Below, piece by piece: positions 11,507 to 23,692 of a DNA stretch of 64,000 bases. Under the pieces are notes generated by a model. It ran no database searches. It saw nothing but the letters and a program-made list of their open reading frames with translations, and was not told the origin of the DNA. Within the stretch, counting starts at the first letter, position 1. Each line of letters opens with the position of its first letter. Position numbers and translations under genes: made by a program. This DNA comes from Apostichopus japonicus (Eukaryota; Echinodermata; Holothuroidea; Aspidochirotida; Stichopodidae), in NCBI RefSeq assembly GCF_037975245.1, contig NC_092581.1, positions 7,591,501 through 7,655,500 of the forward strand, given 5' to 3'.

Positions 11507-13202
11507 TAGTGTTCAACCGATTAACCTAATCGGAATCGGAATCGGTACGAATATTGCATAATCGGAACATAATCGGAATCGGTAAAAATTACGTGGAATA
11601 CCAGTTATTTCATACCGATTATTCAAAAACATATGGAAGGTGAAAATATCATTATTCAAAAACATATGGAAGTTGAAAATATCAACTTATGTATTAGGTT
11701 TGTTCTTTTACTACGAAATATTAAAATAAGACACCCTCTATATACGTCTTTCACAGTGTATACTTTCATCAATTTACGCTGCCGGGGTCGCCGATTTTGC
11801 TTCCCTCGTGGTTAGTGACTTCAAATTTCTTGGCACAGTAGGCATAGCAGCAATACCAATTTCGCGAATTAACGAATGTGCTTGACAGGGTCGGAAATAA
11901 GCGGGAGCGATGTGCTAAAAAGCCCTCCTAAAGCACAATTACGAGTGTGAAAAAGAAATATAAGAAAATCGCCCTCGTTATATCAGGTGTCTGTGTAAAA
12001 TTAATTGTGACATGCGTTTGCTTTAGCTAGGAATTGCAGTTGCAGCGCGAATCGCGCAAACAGTTTTCACATGCCGCATCAAATTTGAAGCAGTGCGGTA
12101 GGGTCGCGCACAATCCCCGGGAAGTTACCGTGGAAAATTACGGCGTGCACGAAGCAATTTCAGTATCAGCGAAAATAACCTAAAATCCTCACAAATCTCC
12201 GACCACATGGTAGTCTTACTTCACACTAAGTCAACTGCATGGGAAATCTAACCTTGCCATCTGTTAATTCGCTCTAGTTGTGTCGCAAATAAAAAATAAA
12301 AATATCCACGGAAACTGCAATCTTCGACCACATGTTAGCCTAACAACCACACTAAGTCAATGAGAAATGTAGCCTAACCATCGGTTTGCAAAAAAAAAAA
12401 AATGCGTAGCAAACTTTCAATTTGCTGGAAATCGGCATTTGTTTGGAGGTACTGTAAGTGATATATCTTACAGAGGGAATGTTATATTGGAGTAGTTTCT
12501 AGTTGTTATTATTTCTTTACATCAATCTGGTATTACATTTTAGAGTAATTTTAAACAAGTTACGATGGTACAATTTGCTTTTCAGTTTGATTGGCCTAAG
12601 CTTACATTTTCTAATTAAACCTTCTCCGAGTTAAATAGGTAACGAATAGGTATGTTTAACTTGAAGTTCGTAACATTTCTATTTGTTCATAAACAGTATA
12701 ATACTGAAAATAAGTAGAAAATAATGTCGGAATGAAGGCAACATGTAATTAAAATTTACACTTTGGTAAAGATTGAAGATGGATGGTTTGTCTGAGATAC
12801 TTTTTGAGATGGATATTTTGAGTAACTATTCTTAGCCCATTTCAAGCCATTAGCAGGTGACATTCACGTCGAGGTGGTTAGGCCATTCGCTTAGCACAGT
12901 ACTGACTAGGTAGGATGTCATATTTCCGTATTTTGGAAATTTAAAAAAAAAACACTTTTTTTTTCTTTCCGAGAAACTCCAGAGGTAATTTGGTACATAC
13001 ATACATTAGAGCCTTGTATAACAACGAAGCAAAAGGAAACAGGGGAAAATCACAACAATTATTGTTTCTGTCAAACTTCTGCCGATTTCGTATACACGGG
13101 ATATTTTCTCATTTTCAAATAATCGGAATCGGAATCGGTACGATTATGGAAAAAATAATCGGTAATCGGTATTTTCTGTTATGCATAATCGGTTGAACAC
13201 TA
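11507..13202. mobile_element. hAT-like non-autonomous element, 1.7 kb, with perfect 8-bp TSD
   Basis: The ends TAGTGTTCAACCGATTA and TAATCGGTTGAACACTA are perfect 17-bp inverted repeats. Perfect direct repeats CTCTTAAC lie at 11499-11506 and 13203-13210. Both subterminal regions carry iterated ATCGGA/AATCGG hexamers (11527-11582 and 13118-13193), a typical layout for transposase-binding sites. No transposase-like frame is visible inside. Confidence 0.92.
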
Positions 13203-13210
13203 CTCTTAAC

Positions 13211-14323
13211 CTTATTCTTCTATACTAACTCACACGAAGTAATAATTAACAACCAGAAAGCCACTTGGTCTTGTTATTCCTTGCCATACATTGTGCTTAA
13301 AATTCAAAATAACTATCTGACTAATGTATAGCTAGTGAGTTAAATTTGTCCAAGAGTTCACAGTGCTAAATTTTTGTATTCCAAAATGTTTCAATATCCA
13401 GAAAGAACAGTCTTCCTATGTGAAATATAGACACATAGATGTCTGAAGAAAGGATGTTTTCTTTAAACAAGTTTGGGCTTGCAAATCAGCATTACTACGC
13501 ACATCCCTTTGTAAATGCTACTAATGAATGAGAGTCACATGACATTGTTTATACACTGTATAAATATATCCACACCTACTGCCAAAACAAATGTCATCTA
13601 GTATAAGTCACAGAGAAAATGGGCCAATTTTGAGACCATTTTAGATTACCTGTTGACCCCTTGAGTCAACTTTGGCACCATTTCAGATAACCTGTTGACC
13701 CCTTCAAGCTCGGAGGGTGAAACTGATAAGAGCGGTTTGAGTGCATTTACAGCAAGACTGGGACCTCTCCGAAGCAGTATTCATGTCTAGGATAAGTGCA
13801 TTTTGTGAGAGAACTAAAGAGTCCCTTCACAAAACTAAACTGAATTTGACCAAACTATGTTCACCAAAAGAAAGTCATAGCTCACTGGAGAATTTTGAGA
13901 TTAATTGTAGCTTTAAGTTTTGAGTTATCATACTTAAAATGTTTTCAGAGTTTTCATTTAAATGTTGACAACAAATGACCTCCACCAAAGATGTACTTTT
14001 TGAGTTATCACATTTACAACATTCTCAGAAGTCCCTTTGTTCTGTTGACCCCAAATGACCATTGAACTTCACAGAACTGGTACTTAACAAGTCAGATCCA
14101 CATACCAAGTATGCATATAATCCACCATGAACGTTTTGAGTTAGGGTGTTTACAAGCAAGTGTCACACACGTCATCACCATCACATAGGTTCCTTTTGCT
14201 TCCAGCAAGGAACAAAAAAATGTTCTGAATATTTAACAAATAAGATAATCTGGTGGCTTTTGAAGCACACGAAAGAGGAAGACAAATTGACTCAAAGCAA
14301 ACAATTTAAAAATACAAAAATAC
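13211..14323. other. Intergenic with TGACCT/TTGACC-rich repeat, copy B
   Basis: Between about 13600 and 14160 there are repeated GTTGACCCC, AAATGACC, GAGTTATCA and CCACATACCAAGTATG blocks of the family described at 48690-49640. No coding exon recognised. Confidence 0.55.
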
Positions 14324-14331
14324 ACTGAAAC

Positions 14332-14767
14332 TAGAGATGCACCGGATCCAAATTTTTGGATCCGGCCGGAACCAGATTTTGCCAGATACTGTAGTACATG
14401 AAATCTGGCCGGATAAACTCCGGCCGGAACCAGATTTTTTTCATTACACAAAAGAAAATTATTAATAAGAAGTAGAAGTATGATAGTTGTATTATGTTGG
14501 TTGATCTTTAGAAACAGTGGGTCAGACCATTGAGAAAATTAAATTAAACTTGTTAAACCTAATTTTTCTTTACTTTGAATGCTTTTATTAATTTTTGGAA
14601 ATGGTTTACATTGATTTAAGTTAATACCAACACCTTTTTAAGGAAAAATTCAGGCCAGATTTTGAAAAAGATCCGGCCAGATTTTGAAAAATATCCGGCC
14701 GGAACCGGAACAGTGCCCACTATCCGGCCGGATAGTCCGGCCGGACCGGACATCCGGTGCTTCCCTA
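14332..14767. mobile_element. hAT-like MITE, 436 bp, with perfect 8-bp TSD
   Basis: The left end TAGAGATGCACCGGAT and the inverse of the right end, TAGGGAAGCACCGGAT, match at 14 of 16 positions. Perfect direct repeats ACTGAAAC lie at 14324-14331 and 14768-14775. CCGGCCGGA and CCGGCCAGAT motifs are iterated in both subterminal regions. It is non-autonomous. Confidence 0.92.
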
Positions 14768-14775
14768 ACTGAAAC

Positions 14776-15720
14776 AAAATTAAAACATTAGAAGTCAAAT
14801 GGTGCATTCTGAGGGACACTTACTGTAAGCTATAATTTAAGTTTTTATACGGTTGCTATAAATGGAAGGTTGTTGTGGTAGGGATATGAACCTTTATGGG
14901 AGGGCCAGAAGTGTTGGTCTATGTAGGGGGGTGGGGGGGTTCCTCTTCTGAAAAAATTAAAACTTACAGTTAAATGGTGCACTCTGGGGAATATTTAGAT
15001 CTACTGTATATAAGTAGCCCTAAATGCCAGGTTTTGCTAATAAATACAGTGTGAAAGGTTGATGCGAAGGGGGCAGGGGGTGCGGGCAGAAACAATAGAC
15101 CAGTTGTAGTCCTATTCTTCCTCGGCAGAATACAAAATCCACTAAATGAATTATTTCCCTGGACTCGTTGATTGGAGGGGGGGGGGGGATTTGTGCACAC
15201 AACTGCTACTGTAGGTACCAATGGTTTGAATAATTTGACCAACTTTTTTCCAAGGTATTCCAGGGATATTATGTTGATCCCCTTCCTCTGTGGACACCAA
15301 GGATTAGTACCTACACAGCACTTTAAAGCGAAGTGTGGCAATGTGGGGCCTCTCTTTGTTTAAGTGGTTTTACATTCAAGGATGATGGTTATTAAATGAC
15401 CAACTTTCTTAAAACACCTCATCTAGAACAATCATTTCCAAGATTAAACTTCAATGCAAAAAAAAAACTTTACAGTTGATAGAGAAACTCCTAATTATTT
15501 TTAAGCAACTAAGTGTACATAGATATTTACCATGTTCATTACAGATCATCCAAATCCTTTATTGATCTAGATGGTAACTGCATGGGAACTTTGGGAAGAA
15601 TGAAGGGGAGGGAGGGGCACTTGTTATCCTGGAAAATCAAACAGACCAAGAAATCATCTGAAAATGCGTACCTTCCAGGGACTGACAAACCCATGGAACC
15701 CAACTGGGGCTATTAAATAT
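14776..15720. repeat. Dispersed repeat with poly-G tract, copy 1 of 3
   Basis: The part from about 15005 to 15190 (AGTAGCCCTAAATGC, GCTAATAAATAC, CAGTTGTAGTCC, then an 11-G run) matches 31795-31985 in the same orientation and 61010-61185 in the opposite orientation. No coding exon recognised. Confidence 0.65.
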
Positions 15721-15739
15721 AGGGCAAAAGAGGGCGACT

Positions 15740-16095
15740 GTACCGCTTCTGTAAAACAGCGAAACTGAGTCACATTCAAATAGTGCAGACAGTGAAATGA
15801 TCGCATCTTTACAACTACAGCGTAAACAAAGAGTGATTCCTCTTTCGATGATTACTCCACATTGTTCTAATTTAACGCAGGTATTGCTCATGCCGAGGTG
15901 TAAAACACAGACTAATAGCTCAAGAACGTTCTCATTTAATTACTTGTGGAACTCACTCCCAGACCATGTTAAAATGTGCAAGACTGTGAATTGTTTCTAA
16001 TCGGTTTTCAAGACGTATATACAGTATCTTTTTACTAAAACGTATATGTTGTAAATATTGTTAAGCGCGATGAGAATTATTTTATAAAATAAAAC
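15740..16095 (+). pseudogene. 3' end of a non-LTR retrotransposon
   Basis: The frame 15797-16000 ends in SSRTFSFNYLWNSLPDHVK, the characteristic C-terminus of CR1/L2/RTE-like reverse transcriptases. It is followed by an in-frame stop, a short AT-rich tail and AATTATTTTATAAAATAAAA, probably the 3' end of the element. The rest of the protein is missing, which suggests 5' truncation. Confidence 0.75.
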
Positions 16096-16170
16096 CTAAA
16101 CATGTTAAGGCTGAGTATGACCAGTTTTTATCCAGCCTGACAGAAATCTAGTGTGCACAATAAGCCTTAA

Positions 16171-16525
16171 AGGCATTGAAGACTCCGCACAAAGAACGTC
16201 TGATGCCGGTAATCTGACCTAGTTTCGAATGAGTTGTAACAGAAGTGTTAGACACCACAATGGATCCCAGAAAATACGCACACAGCTTGCTACAGTCGGT
16301 AATTAGACACTAGTGTACAGTCAATACATGCAGCTACGGTCAATACCCACAACACAGTGTACATAGCAGCGATGGACATCTCAGGTCTAGATAAAAGATA
16401 ACAAGGTATCACGTTTCATCACTGTCTGCATTTTGTAGTGACATGAAGAAAACTTAACTTGCAAGCAACGGAAAGTTGCCTTCTTCAGAGGGCGGCACGC
16501 AGTTTGGGGCCAGTCTTCAATGCCT
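16171..16525. mobile_element. TTAA-flanked MITE, 355 bp
   Basis: The terminal inverted repeats AGGCATTGAAGACT and AGTCTTCAATGCCT are perfect over 14 bp. TTAA lies just outside both ends (16167-16170 and 16526-16529), consistent with a TTAA target duplication. No protein. Confidence 0.85.
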
Positions 16526-16529
16526 TTAA

Positions 16530-17223
16530 GCTTAGGCAATGACCAATGCACATTAAACCCAACATAAAGGAAATATAGGATTAGGCCTAACTAATTAATT
16601 GTGTCTACTGCTAGGTCTACCATCACTCACAACGATGTGGTATTATTAAATTTCAGTAACAGTTACGACTAGGAGTAGTACACCGTGACCTAGTACTAGT
16701 ATTTACAACATCGCTGCTTGCGAGTGCGACCTGTGTTTATACTATAGCCTATACTATAGCTACCTGTTGTTGTTGTTCGTCTCAACCAATGGTGCTGGGA
16801 GAACACGATGACAACGATATTCTCTGAAAGAGCATCAATTTTCTTTCGGTAGCTGCATCATTGGATACATATTGGCAAGTTAGACTAATAATAACATTTC
16901 GCGAGAAAAATAATAGTCTACGCTCGCCATATCCTGCTTGATTTGCTACAGCCTAACTTCGGGCCTATGTGTTAACATTAAGAGATTCTTGGGATTCCAA
17001 TTCTCTTACTGCAAGTTTCAATTGCAATTCAAGGATCGTACATACGTGCCGTGTCGTGTTTTGGTTTAGCCCATTAACGTAGGTGGACTGTCTGCATGCT
17101 GTACATGGCTTTGCGAAGAATAATGTAATCTACTTTCGAGCTTTCGGTTTGAGCTGAAGTAATTTCTGTGGGCTGTAGTATAGTAAAGTGGGCAAAGAGC
17201 TGTAGTAATTTCTGTGGGCCTCA
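16530..17223. other. Intergenic, nothing recognised
   Basis: No exon or domain seen. An 18-bp stretch, RTAATTTCTGTGGGC, occurs twice, near 17157 and 17204. Confidence 0.5.
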
Positions 17224-18202
17224 TTGAAGGTAGCAGCCACTAAGAGCAAACACTAATAGCAGCCACTAAGAGAAAGAAGGACAGTAAGACATAACACACA
17301 ATACTGACACTGCGGTCGTGTGCTTGTTATATCGACACTGCGGTCGTGTGTTGTTTAATTAATCCCATGAATAAGAAAGGTATTGCCCCGCCCCCTTCTT
17401 TTCAAAATCGAATAAAAAAATCCTTCACAATGGACGGGGTTAAAATTTAAAGGCGACTTTTCGTCAAGAAATCGGTTTTATTATCGATATCAGAAGATAT
17501 ATACCACGTGAAAGAGGAACCTTTCTACTATAATGTGGTGATAATAGGACCCCTCATCTAGGTCGATAACTCAAATGAATCGATTTTGAGAACAAAATTA
17601 GATCATATTTAGATCATTACACATAACGTATAGATTTATGCCGCTTCCTACTATAAGATTGAACGGTTTGTAGCTATCGATATTCAATAAACCAAAGTGT
17701 TACTGACTGTTTCTTCATATCAGTGTCAGAGGAATAAGTTAACTTCTTCATTGTGCCTCTCTTAACTTGTGTATTCTCGTAACTTAAGGAGGGGGGGGGG
17801 GATCAATTTCGGTAACAAAATTGACGCAATTTACGCGGCCTTTTTTCAAAAAGTTTTGGTAAGATCACAAGTTAAAGTTGACTATATTGATGCAGAAATC
17901 GTACATCATTCCATTCTAGACTTATACCACATGAAAGAACAACATCTTATCTTTCTAATGATGCCATTTTTGGCTATTAACAGTATGCATAGCATGAATT
18001 ATTGTCGCTCTTAAAAGGAACCGACTTGTTAGTTTGCTAATAGAGTCTGTCCTTATAGTAGCTGCAGGGATCCACAGCGTACCCAGCGCTCGTCACAGTG
18101 TACAAGCACTAGTGTCCAATAGCACGTAACGTTGATGTATATACTATTGACTGTGTTAGTGGCTGCTGTTATTATTTGCTCTTAATAGCTGCTACCTTCA
18201 AA
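17224..18202. mobile_element. Inverted-repeat element of about 980 bp
   Basis: The ends are imperfect inverted repeats of about 45 bp. The left end begins TTGAAGGTAGCAGCC and the right end finishes GCTGCTACCTTCAA, and both contain AGCAGCCACTAA further in. I found no convincing target duplication, so the class is undecided. Internal frames are not recognisable as genes. Confidence 0.65.
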
Positions 18203-18645
18203 CAGGTCCATACGATCGGTAAACATTTCGCAGTTACCACTCTGGTATTCAGACAAAACGCTAGATCACGCTACGACAGGTACCCTTTCTTGTCATGTCA
18301 CACCACATCGCCTATACAGTACATGAAAATGTATGGGGATGAGATTTTGTGGTGCGGTCTGTCGGTACTCTGTTTGTTACCATAGCAATGGTTGCTGTGG
18401 AAATACGTAAAAGGGTGTCCGCTGGTGTGAGGAGGGTGCATAGAGGGTGCATAGCGCCCCAACCAAATATATTTTTGAAAATTCGGGCAATATGCTGAGA
18501 ATTTTTCCGTCACCTACTGGAAGAAAAATGATTTGCAATGTGTTTTTTCAATGGCTAAACGTATATTATTTTTATTATCATTATTATTGTAACGACTTCC
18601 CCAATAATTATAACCAATATGGAAGGGTAATAACACGGAAAATGA
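18203..18645. other. Intergenic, nothing recognised
   Basis: No recognisable exon, repeat or RNA gene. Confidence 0.5.
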
Positions 18646-18654
18646 TTGTATGTT

Positions 18655-18815
18655 ATTGGCATGCGATGTAATAACCGATGCATGCCTATATGTTATGTAT
18701 ATTAACGTGTTGAACGCACGTGGAGCGCGCGAATTTTTTTGGCTAGGCTATATAATTCGGGTAAATCGTTTCAGCCCCCCCCCCCCCCACAAATCAAATT
18801 GGGCTCCTACGCCAA
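18655..18815 (+). repeat. Dispersed repeat pair, copy 1
   Basis: The blocks GCGATGTAATAACCGATGC, GTTGAACGC, GCGCGCGAA, a C13-14 run and AAATCAAATTGGG follow in the same order as at 19767-19915. The two copies are about 1.1 kb apart in direct orientation. Confidence 0.8.
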
Positions 18816-18899
18816 TGTGCATAGAACAGTTCTTATAATATGCTCTGTGGTATTGACCTAGCCTATGTGCCTAAGCTACTACTAGCGCAGCACTTGTAG

Positions 18900-19070
18900 T
18901 ATTTACCAGAGGCGAATCCAGGATTTTCTAACCCGGGGGGCGCGAATTACTATTTAAGCGGAGCGCCACCATCGGTTGGCGCGCAGCGTACAAGCAAAAT
19001 TCTGGTTTTTATACCCCCCAGATCACCGGAAATGGCACTTCTCGGGCTTGAAAATGACCAACCAGATGTA
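18900..19070. repeat. Copy of the GCGCCAACC-core repeat
   Basis: Contains GCGGAGCGCCACCATCGG and GGAAATGGCACTTC, the inverse of the block inside 813-2325. It begins with a CAGAGGCGAATCCAGGA-like terminus near 18908. A second end with a matching target duplication was not found. Confidence 0.6.
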
Positions 19071-19766
19071 CACTTTTGCCTGAGAACCAAGTATTTCCCA
19101 ATAGTTTTTTTTTTTCCATCCATAAACTTTTTGAAGATTTTCTTCAGTCACAAATCATGTTCGACCTCATCGCATGTCCTGTGGATCATTGCTTTTGCAA
19201 TACCCGACAGCCCCACTTTCAGAATTTGAAAATTCACTTCCAAACATACCCATAATGTTGCAAAAAATGTCATATATGGACAACCAATATAGAAAAACCT
19301 CCTTCAACCCCTAACAGACCGGTCAAAATTACACGAGTAGAGGGAAGTATGATAAAAAATGTTGGTAAGGAAATTTTCGAAAATTCAGACACAGTTAATT
19401 TATTGGTGTAGAAATATTAAACCCTCTTATAACGGCTATTATAAAACTTGGTTGAAGGAAATGAAATAATAGCAGATATTTCCGAAACCGAACACTACAC
19501 ACATAGGCATAGGAGGCGGAGGGGGGGGGGTTCCTCCTGAAAGAAAACATAAATTGCAATGATGTATAGCTTAAGGAAATGAAAAAAATATCTCCTTGAT
19601 AATTAAAATAAAGTTCTAAGCTTGGTCGACTGATTCGCCATTACTAATGTGAAAGAGAATTTGACATAATTGGACCTCCATGCTTTTTCTCCATCTACAT
19701 AAGACATTTCGTTGTTTACATAAGCATCCCGCGGTATACTGCGCAATTTCCACGGATCGTACGGTA
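19071..19766. other. Intergenic, nothing recognised
   Basis: AT-rich DNA with a 10-G run near 19521. No coding exon recognised. Confidence 0.5.
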
Positions 19767-19915
19767 CACGATGGTATGCGATGTAATAACCGATGCTTGC
19801 TTATATGATATCGACATTAACTTGTTGAACGCGCGCGCAAAGCGCGCGAAAAATTTAGGTTATATTTATCGAGCGAGTCGTTACAGCCCCCCCCCCCCCA
19901 AATCAAATTGGGTTC
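19767..19915 (+). repeat. Dispersed repeat pair, copy 2
   Basis: Second copy of the repeat at 18655-18815, with the same order of motifs and a C-run before AAATCAAATTGGG. Confidence 0.8.
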
Positions 19916-20029
19916 TTATGACTACACACATCGACAGTTTTGAGGCTGTTCACCCTGGAACCGCCATTTTCATGCTCACTGATATGATGTGATATCTGCT
20001 GTTTGCTTTACAAATTCGAACAGGTGCGC

Positions 20030-20300
20030 AGCGAATAATTTGCCAAGGAAGGGGCGAAGCCTGTAGACAAACAATCTAAGCGTAGCGCCACCACGAGTTG
20101 GCGCGAAGAAAATTTTGGCCGAAAGTGCCTCCCAGATCGCTGGAAATGACACTTCCCATGCCTTTTAAGTTGCATCTAAGCATTTTCTATTTTGAAATTA
20201 CTAGCGATATCATAAAAAGATACAAAAAAAGTATGCTCAAGGGGGGGGGGGGGGCGGTCGCCCTCTTCGCCCCCTCGCCCCTTGGCTACGCTCCTGCGGT
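20030..20300. repeat. Copy of the GCGCCAAC-core repeat with terminal TGGCTACGCTCCTG
   Basis: GCGTAGCGCCACCACGAG and GGAAATGACACTTCC resemble 18950 and 2200. The right part has a 13-G run and ends CCTTGGCTACGCTCCTG, a relative of the termini at 813 and 2325. It is probably a decayed element. Confidence 0.6.
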
Positions 20301-20325
20301 TAGAAATCTTGTAGGATCAGGCAAA

Positions 20326-21982
20326 ACCCAGGAAAAATTTTACCTCAAATTTACCGCGGTAACATACCACAATTTTACCACGGTAAAACCGGGGTAAAAC
20401 CGCGGTAAATTTGTTGTACATTACCGCGGTGTTTTGGCCCTATGGACGATATATTCGATGAAGAAAATGGCCTCATGCAGGCCATTATAGGCCTATACAC
20501 ATGCAATACACAATTACACATAGTTATACATTCCTAGGTACCGATTGCTAGGGCACCCAGGTGAAACGTGTATGAAGCATTACCCTGGTAACATGAGATT
20601 CTCAGCTGTTCGAGGGAACATGTACGTGTGTAGGCCTACTATAGGGCCTATATGAATACTATGAGGGTGCATATATGTACTATATCAATACCGTGGGCGC
20701 AATAATACTTTTGTTGTTATAGGGCCAATGAAGCCTACAGTCAACTATTCTTGCTTTATAAAGACGGTTTATTTGAAAAGATCGCACTGCGTTTATGGTA
20801 GGCAAGAAATGAAGCTAAAAAAGAGCCGTACATTCACGATGATGCATAAATGTAGGCATGAAAAAATTCTTATCCCTGGCATTTGGTGGGGGGGGGGGAT
20901 ATGGTGTATTACATCCCCTCCACCCATTTTCATGGGGGATATATCCCCCCTTCCCCCCCCCCCAGGATCGCCGCCCATGGTTGTCTCCTCTCAAATTAAT
21001 CAGGGATTACATGAAGGAATTCTCTATGTATATATCTACTGTGTTGTTTTTTTATAGGAAAAGAGATGCATACTATAACATATAAGAATAGCAGTTGGTC
21101 TCTCTTCTTAATTCAACTCATATCAACAGGTAATTTATATTGCCAACATTAAGATATGAGTAGAACATAAGCTGGCAAAAGGTTTGTCTTATCAGTATTG
21201 AAAAAATATGGGACAAAATCATGCAAAAATTGCTGTAAATGTACCATCATGTTTCATAGTGTGACCCATATATGTTCTACTGTGGTAAAATCATGGTACA
21301 ATTATGGTAAATTTACCATAGTATAATTGCACTGCATAGTTTTACCCTAATTTTACTGTGGTTAATCATGGCACAATTGTAGGAATTTCACCTATGTAGT
21401 TTATGTACCATATAAATTTACCCTACTTAATTACTCCAGTAATATCATGGTAAAGCTATGGTAAATTTACTGTAGTAAATGTACCACACTTTTACCCTAC
21501 TTTTACCGCGGTATACTACCATGGTAAAACTGTGGTAAATTTACCTTAGTAAATGTACCACACTTTTACCCTACTTTTACCGCGGTAATACCATGGTAAA
21601 ACTGTGGTAAATTTACCATAGTAAATGTACCGCACTTTTACCGCGGTAATACCATGGTAAAACTGTGGTAAATTTACCGTAGTAAATGTACCGCACTTTT
21701 ACCGCGGTAATACCATGGTAAAACTGCGGTAAATTTACCGCAGTAAATGTACCGCACTTTTACCCTACTTTTACCCCGGTAATACCATGGTAAAACTGCG
21801 GTAAATTTACTGCAGTAAATGTACCGCACTTTTACCATACTTTTACCGCTGTAATACCATGGTAAAACTGCGGTAAATGTACCGCAGTTTATTTTACCAC
21901 AATTTTACCACACATTTACCCCATTTACCACACATTTACCATAGTTTACCGCGGTAAAATTAGGGTACATTTTTTGCTGGGA
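20326..21982. repeat. TTTACC/GGTAAA palindromic satellite element, 1.66 kb
   Basis: Near-inverted ends (CCCAGGAAAAATTTTACC on the left, and the inverse of AAAATTAGGGTACATTTTTT on the right) bracket many short palindromes such as GGTAAATTTACC, TTTACCGCGGTAAA and TACCATGGTA. From about 21519 to 21880 they form a tandem array of 61-bp or 72-73-bp units, the difference being an 11-bp CTACTTTTACC-type block. 20450-21230 is ordinary sequence with a poly-G tract. A related truncated copy lies at 63791-64000. Confidence 0.8.
20880..20985. repeat. GGGGGATATATCCCCC-type repeat, copy 1
   Basis: Poly-G, GGGGGATATATCCCCCC, poly-C and then GGATCGCCGCCCATG. A related order of blocks (GGGGGATATT, ATATCCCCC, poly-C, GATTGCCGCCCATG) is found at 22240-22325. 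Both look like ends of one transposon family. Confidence 0.6.
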
Positions 21983-22239
21983 AGGGAAACCCAGTGAACC
22001 CATATCGATGTGGATCATATGATTGTACCGTACTTACACTCATACACAAGAGGTGTACAGACATTATGATAATAATCATGAGTGACAACTTGCTATACGG
22101 TCACAGGTCACAGAAACGACAACGAAGTGTCATTTATTTCATGCAACATGTTTTGGATGACGTTTTGGCCCCCGCCAAATATGATTTGGATAAATAATCT
22201 CACGCATTATTTTCAATTTATAGCCACACAAAAATGCCA

Positions 22240-22325
22240 CCTAATATTGGGGGGGATATTAGATACTATATCCCCCACCTAAAATATTGGGGGACATGTC
22301 CCCCCTCCCATGATTGCCGCCCATG
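22240..22325. repeat. GGGGGATATATCCCCC-type repeat, copy 2
   Basis: Same family as 20880-20985, ending in GATTGCCGCCCATGC. Confidence 0.6.
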
Positions 22326-22329
22326 CTTC

Positions 22330-23684
22330 TACCAAGAAGCATCCCAGTATTAATGCAGTCTCCGGTGATCGTTGTTGGGTATGTACTTGTGTAAAGGGTC
22401 TTCCCTAAGCCTTTTTCTTTCTATTCTGCCATCACTTTAAATTCATTCAACTAGTAGATCTGCAGTGACCTCATGTGAAGTATTGAAATGAAACAATGTC
22501 CACCAGTATTCCAATCCCGTAACCAAATTCCTGCTTCCATGGACAGGTGATATTATCTAGTTGTCATGTGCACTAATGATACTACTACTTCACTTGGTAT
22601 GAGGTGAGATCCTTGAAGATGTTGGAGGGCTACTCTGAGCGAGGTATGAGCCACTGCTACTTCGTATGAATCGCCAGGTTGAGCCTGGGCGACCACAGCT
22701 CCTGCCACCCAGATAAACAAGTCGATAGAACTTATGGAGGGGCCACCAATTTGTAATGTAGGTGTCTGTAGTTTAGAGTCTGAACCCTGTGGTCGTCGGA
22801 GTGAAAGAGAAAAGTGTGTGTGGGGAGGGGGGTGACATAAATAATTGATCATGGAAAAAACTGAAGGGGTGTGCACACCGTGAGTACTTCGGCACAAAGC
22901 CTTAGGGCCCATGAAGAGGTACAGGGGGAAAACCCCAGCGGGGGGGGGGGCAAGTGCGGGCTCACATCTATAAGTTTGCTTTTGTTCGATCCCAGTCATG
23001 CATATATTTTAAACTATTCACATCTGACAAGTGATTAGACTTAACATTAAGAAAGACTTATCTAACTAACATATGGGTGTAACTTAGGGCCTTTATCATG
23101 ATTCATAAAATTGAAACCTAAACCAAAAACGAAAACATTCCTAAACTCTGCAAACAAGAATAAATCATCTTGTATACAGATGTCTAAAACAAACAAACAT
23201 ATATTATCATAAGTGCATTTATCGGAAAAGTAAAAGCCTATAAAACCAGAGTGAAGACACTCCTACAGTAGTAGATAATTGCCTTGACAGTATATGCAGA
23301 ACAAGCTTTCAAATAGTTTACTTATTCTGGTATATTCTATATATATGACTTGCAAAATTTTGTATCAGGGAATTGCTACCTGGGAAATAACTCTTCAAAA
23401 TTCTTCTAAATCATCTTTAGGTGAAGGATTGTATACACAAAACTGTCAACAAGATCATTATCAGTGACCCAATTATCTATGTAAACCAGAAGTCTGCCAC
23501 TAGAATGGACATCCCACTTTGTGCTAGAATATGCACAATGGGTTACTTTACTTGAACATATTCAGGTAGTACTTTGGTCTGTCTTGGTCAGCTCATCCCT
23601 CCTACAGAATCAACCATCTTCTGCTGCCTCCATTTCATTACATTTCTTCAGGAACTACATTTATAGCTGCTACTTTGCTTAATG
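22330..23684. other. Intergenic; long open frame without support
   Basis: A 148-codon minus-strand frame at 22553-22999 is low-complexity and proline/serine-rich, with no domain or splice support. I see no recognisable gene in this stretch. Confidence 0.45.
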
Positions 23685-23692
23685 TTTATGGA

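Noticed and set aside
20098-20397. 99-codon frame and other Gly-rich frames over poly-G runs
   Set aside because: Products of homopolymer and repeat DNA.
22553-22999. 148-codon minus-strand open frame, one of the longest intronless frames in the window
   Set aside because: Low-complexity Pro/Ser-rich translation, no domain, no splice sites that give it context, and it spans G/C-run repeat DNA.
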